Source of the DNA: Streptomyces stelliscabiei
GTDB taxonomy: Bacteria > Actinomycetota > Actinomycetes > Streptomycetales > Streptomycetaceae
Length of the DNA stretch: 64,000 nt
Reading direction: 5' to 3'
NCBI RefSeq assembly: GCF_014873495.1
Contig: NZ_JADBGF010000001.1
Location: forward strand, 9,920,001-9,984,000
Position 1 is the first letter of the stretch. Each line of letters opens with the position of its first letter. Below are positions 62,977-64,000 of the stretch, piece by piece. Position numbers and translations under genes: made by a program. The notes beneath the pieces were generated by a model. The model had not been told where the DNA came from. It worked only from the letters and a program-made list of their open reading frames with translations, and searched no databases.

Positions 62977-63295
62977 GAGAGATTCCCCTGACAAGCTCAG
63001 CTGGATCACACCGGCGCTCTCGGTGGCGCCGTGCACCCATACTGGCCGCGCAGCGGGCACCGGGTATGAGCTTGGGTACTCAAATCCCGCCTGAGTAACG
63101 GCTGTTACTGCCGTGAGCGAATCATGGTGTCGGCCAGCCCGTTCTCGACGGCGGAACCGATTCGTGTGCGGGGCCTGGAGGTGAACCGCCTGCCATGCCC
63201 GCAGGCGCTGTGAGAGGCTCGGGTGCTGAATGAGGTACCAGCGTCCTGGTGCCTTGGCGGAACAGTCGATCAACAGGCGAAGGACACCGCGAAAC
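62977..63295. promoter_or_regulatory. Divergent promoter region with two inverted repeats
   Basis: About 320 bases between the DUF5707-like and dienelactone-hydrolase-like genes. TTGGGTACTCAA (63072-63083) and GTAAC/GTTAC (63095-63108) are near-palindromes 11 bases apart. They could be binding sites for a regulator of either gene. No ORF was found. Confidence 0.4.
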
Positions 63296-63865
63296 ATGGC
63301 TGAGGTGCTGCTTTACCATCACGTCCAGGGCTTGACCGACGGGGTGCGGGCGTTCGCCGACGACCTGCGACAAGCCGGCCACACCGTACACACTCCGGAT
63401 CTGTTCGAGGGCCGCACCTTCGGCAGTCTTGAGGAGGGCATGGGGTTCGCGCGGGAGACCGGGTTCGACACTCTCAGGGAACGTGGTGCGGCAGCCGCCG
63501 AGGAACTCGGCCCAGAACTGGTGTACGCCGGCTTCTCGTTCGGCGTGACGATCGCCCAGAGGCTCGCACAGACGCGGCCCGGCGCACGTGGAGCACTGCT
63601 GATGCACTCCTGCATCCCCGTCACCGAGTACGGGGATTCCTGGCCCGACAGTGTGCCGGTACAGATCCACGGCAAAGAGGGCGACGAGTTCTTCGAGGAA
63701 GACCTGCCCGCGGCACGCGAGTTGGCCAAGTCCGCATCGGCGGCAGAGCTGTTCGTGTACCCCGGCGAACAGCACCTGTTCACCGACGCCTCCCTCGAGG
63801 CCTTCGACTCGGAGGCATCCGGGCTGCTGCTTGAGCGCGTGCGGGCGTTCCTCGCCACCGTCTGA
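63296..63865 (+). CDS. Dienelactone hydrolase-like alpha/beta hydrolase
   Basis: A 189-residue protein with the DLH fold: LLYHHVQGLTDGVRAFADDL, HTVHTPDLFEGRTFGSLEEG, nucleophile Ser in YAGFSFGV (Cys in classical DLH), and EQHLF at the end carrying the His. The length fits. The Ser elbow suggests esterase-like action. The ATG at 63296 is preceded by CGAAGGA. Substrate unknown. Confidence 0.85.
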   Translation: MAEVLLYHHVQGLTDGVRAFADDLRQAGHTVHTPDLFEGRTFGSLEEGMGFARETGFDTLRERGAAAAEELGPELVYAGFSFGVTIAQRLAQTRPGARGALLMHSCIPVTEYGDSWPDSVPVQIHGKEGDEFFEEDLPAARELAKSASAAELFVYPGEQHLFTDASLEAFDSEASGLLLERVRAFLATV

Positions 63866-63888
63866 TTGAAGGTCTGAGCAAAACATGC

Positions 63889-64000
63889 TCAACTGCAGGA
63901 GACCGTAACCGCTCCGGTGATGAATTCCACGGTTACCTCCACCGGCTCGCAGGCTTTGATCACGGCGGCCAACAGCGGCTGATCGTCCCAGTGGATGCAA
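63889..64000 (-). CDS. C-terminal end of an unidentified CDS (partial at window edge)
   Basis: The minus strand is open from the right edge to TGA at 63889-63891, giving about 36 residues (IHWDDQPLLAAVIKACEPVE and EFITGAVTVSCS). The regular beta-like pattern suggests a true C terminus. The family was not recognised. Confidence 0.55.
   Translation of the reverse strand, partial: CIHWDDQPLLAAVIKACEPVEVTVEFITGAVTVSCS

Noticed and set aside
1..64000. A CRISPR array
   Set aside because: The only short-unit arrays have no spacers of constant length and no cas gene is present.
1..64000. tRNA or rRNA genes
   Set aside because: I looked for T-loop-like GTTCGA sequences with matching acceptor stems and found none outside coding genes. 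rRNA-like sequence was not seen. A tRNAscan-type search would settle this.

Overview
The window has very high G+C, strong third-position GC bias, GTG starts with GGAGG-type ribosome sites, and gene families typical of Streptomyces: a conservon, LAL regulators, an amphi-Trp protein, a mycothiol-amidase-like deacetylase and Tat-exported glycosidases. It reads as an accessory part of a Streptomyces chromosome, possibly an arm. The evidence for that setting is the number of orphan secreted enzymes, remnants of insertion sequences, fused gene fragments, and a broken copy of the telomere terminal-protein gene tpg at 55833-56392.

Layout. 1-9400: a gap (GAPDH) gene, a GlxA-like AraC regulator, two overlapping small membrane proteins, an aldo/keto reductase divergent from a metallo-beta-lactamase-fold enzyme across a 12-copy heptanucleotide array (4572-4655), then an M1-like secreted peptidase and several uncharacterised proteins. 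9600-14950: a large LuxR (LAL) regulator followed by three alpha/beta hydrolases and a strong terminator. 15000-18160: a PIG-L/Mca-like deacetylase, an MmyB-type regulator remnant, an HxlR regulator and a methyltransferase. 18170-30370: carbohydrate and oxidation genes. These are a GH115 alpha-glucuronidase, an isoquinoline-1-oxidoreductase-like pair (iorAB), an amphi-Trp protein, a CMD-like protein, and a LacI regulator divergent from a GH78 alpha-L-rhamnosidase with a perfect 18-bp palindrome between them. 30400-33000: a GNAT gene stopped by one TAA codon, a second IF-1 translationally coupled to another GNAT, and a decayed DUF1624-type membrane protein.

33100-35724 is the most unusual locus. 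A 738-residue DUF4157 protein, of the kind associated with extracellular contractile injection systems, has a C-terminal half I cannot assign. A small ORF with a related AGNAAV motif precedes it, and each of the two has a copy of the same ~57-bp leader. No injection-system structural gene is present. Next come an orphan sugar-binding lipoprotein divergent from a complete conservon (cvnABCD, 37388-41322) and a Ro60-like TROVE/vWA protein.

43982-51700 is patchy: a VOC protein, an IS5-family remnant that truncates a gene, a Ser/Thr kinase with a PQQ-repeat sensor, a composite of MFS/dehydrogenase/MmyB fragments, an acyl-CoA dehydrogenase with a replaced N terminus, and a GNAT. 52075-57411 carries a GH29 alpha-L-fucosidase, a SnoaL-like protein, a CPCC zinc protein, the tpg pseudogene and a polysaccharide deacetylase with altered metal-site motifs. 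57526-64000 carries a SpoIIE-type phosphatase, a frameshifted HxlR gene, a metallo-beta-lactamase fragment fused to an N-terminally truncated TnpB, a DEDDh exonuclease, a DUF5707-like secreted protein and a dienelactone-hydrolase-like protein.

The intact genes do not form one pathway. The shared themes are extracellular polysaccharide breakdown (xylan side chains, rhamnose and fucose, each with its own exported enzyme) and membrane-linked signalling. All assignments come from reading motifs by eye; no database search was run.
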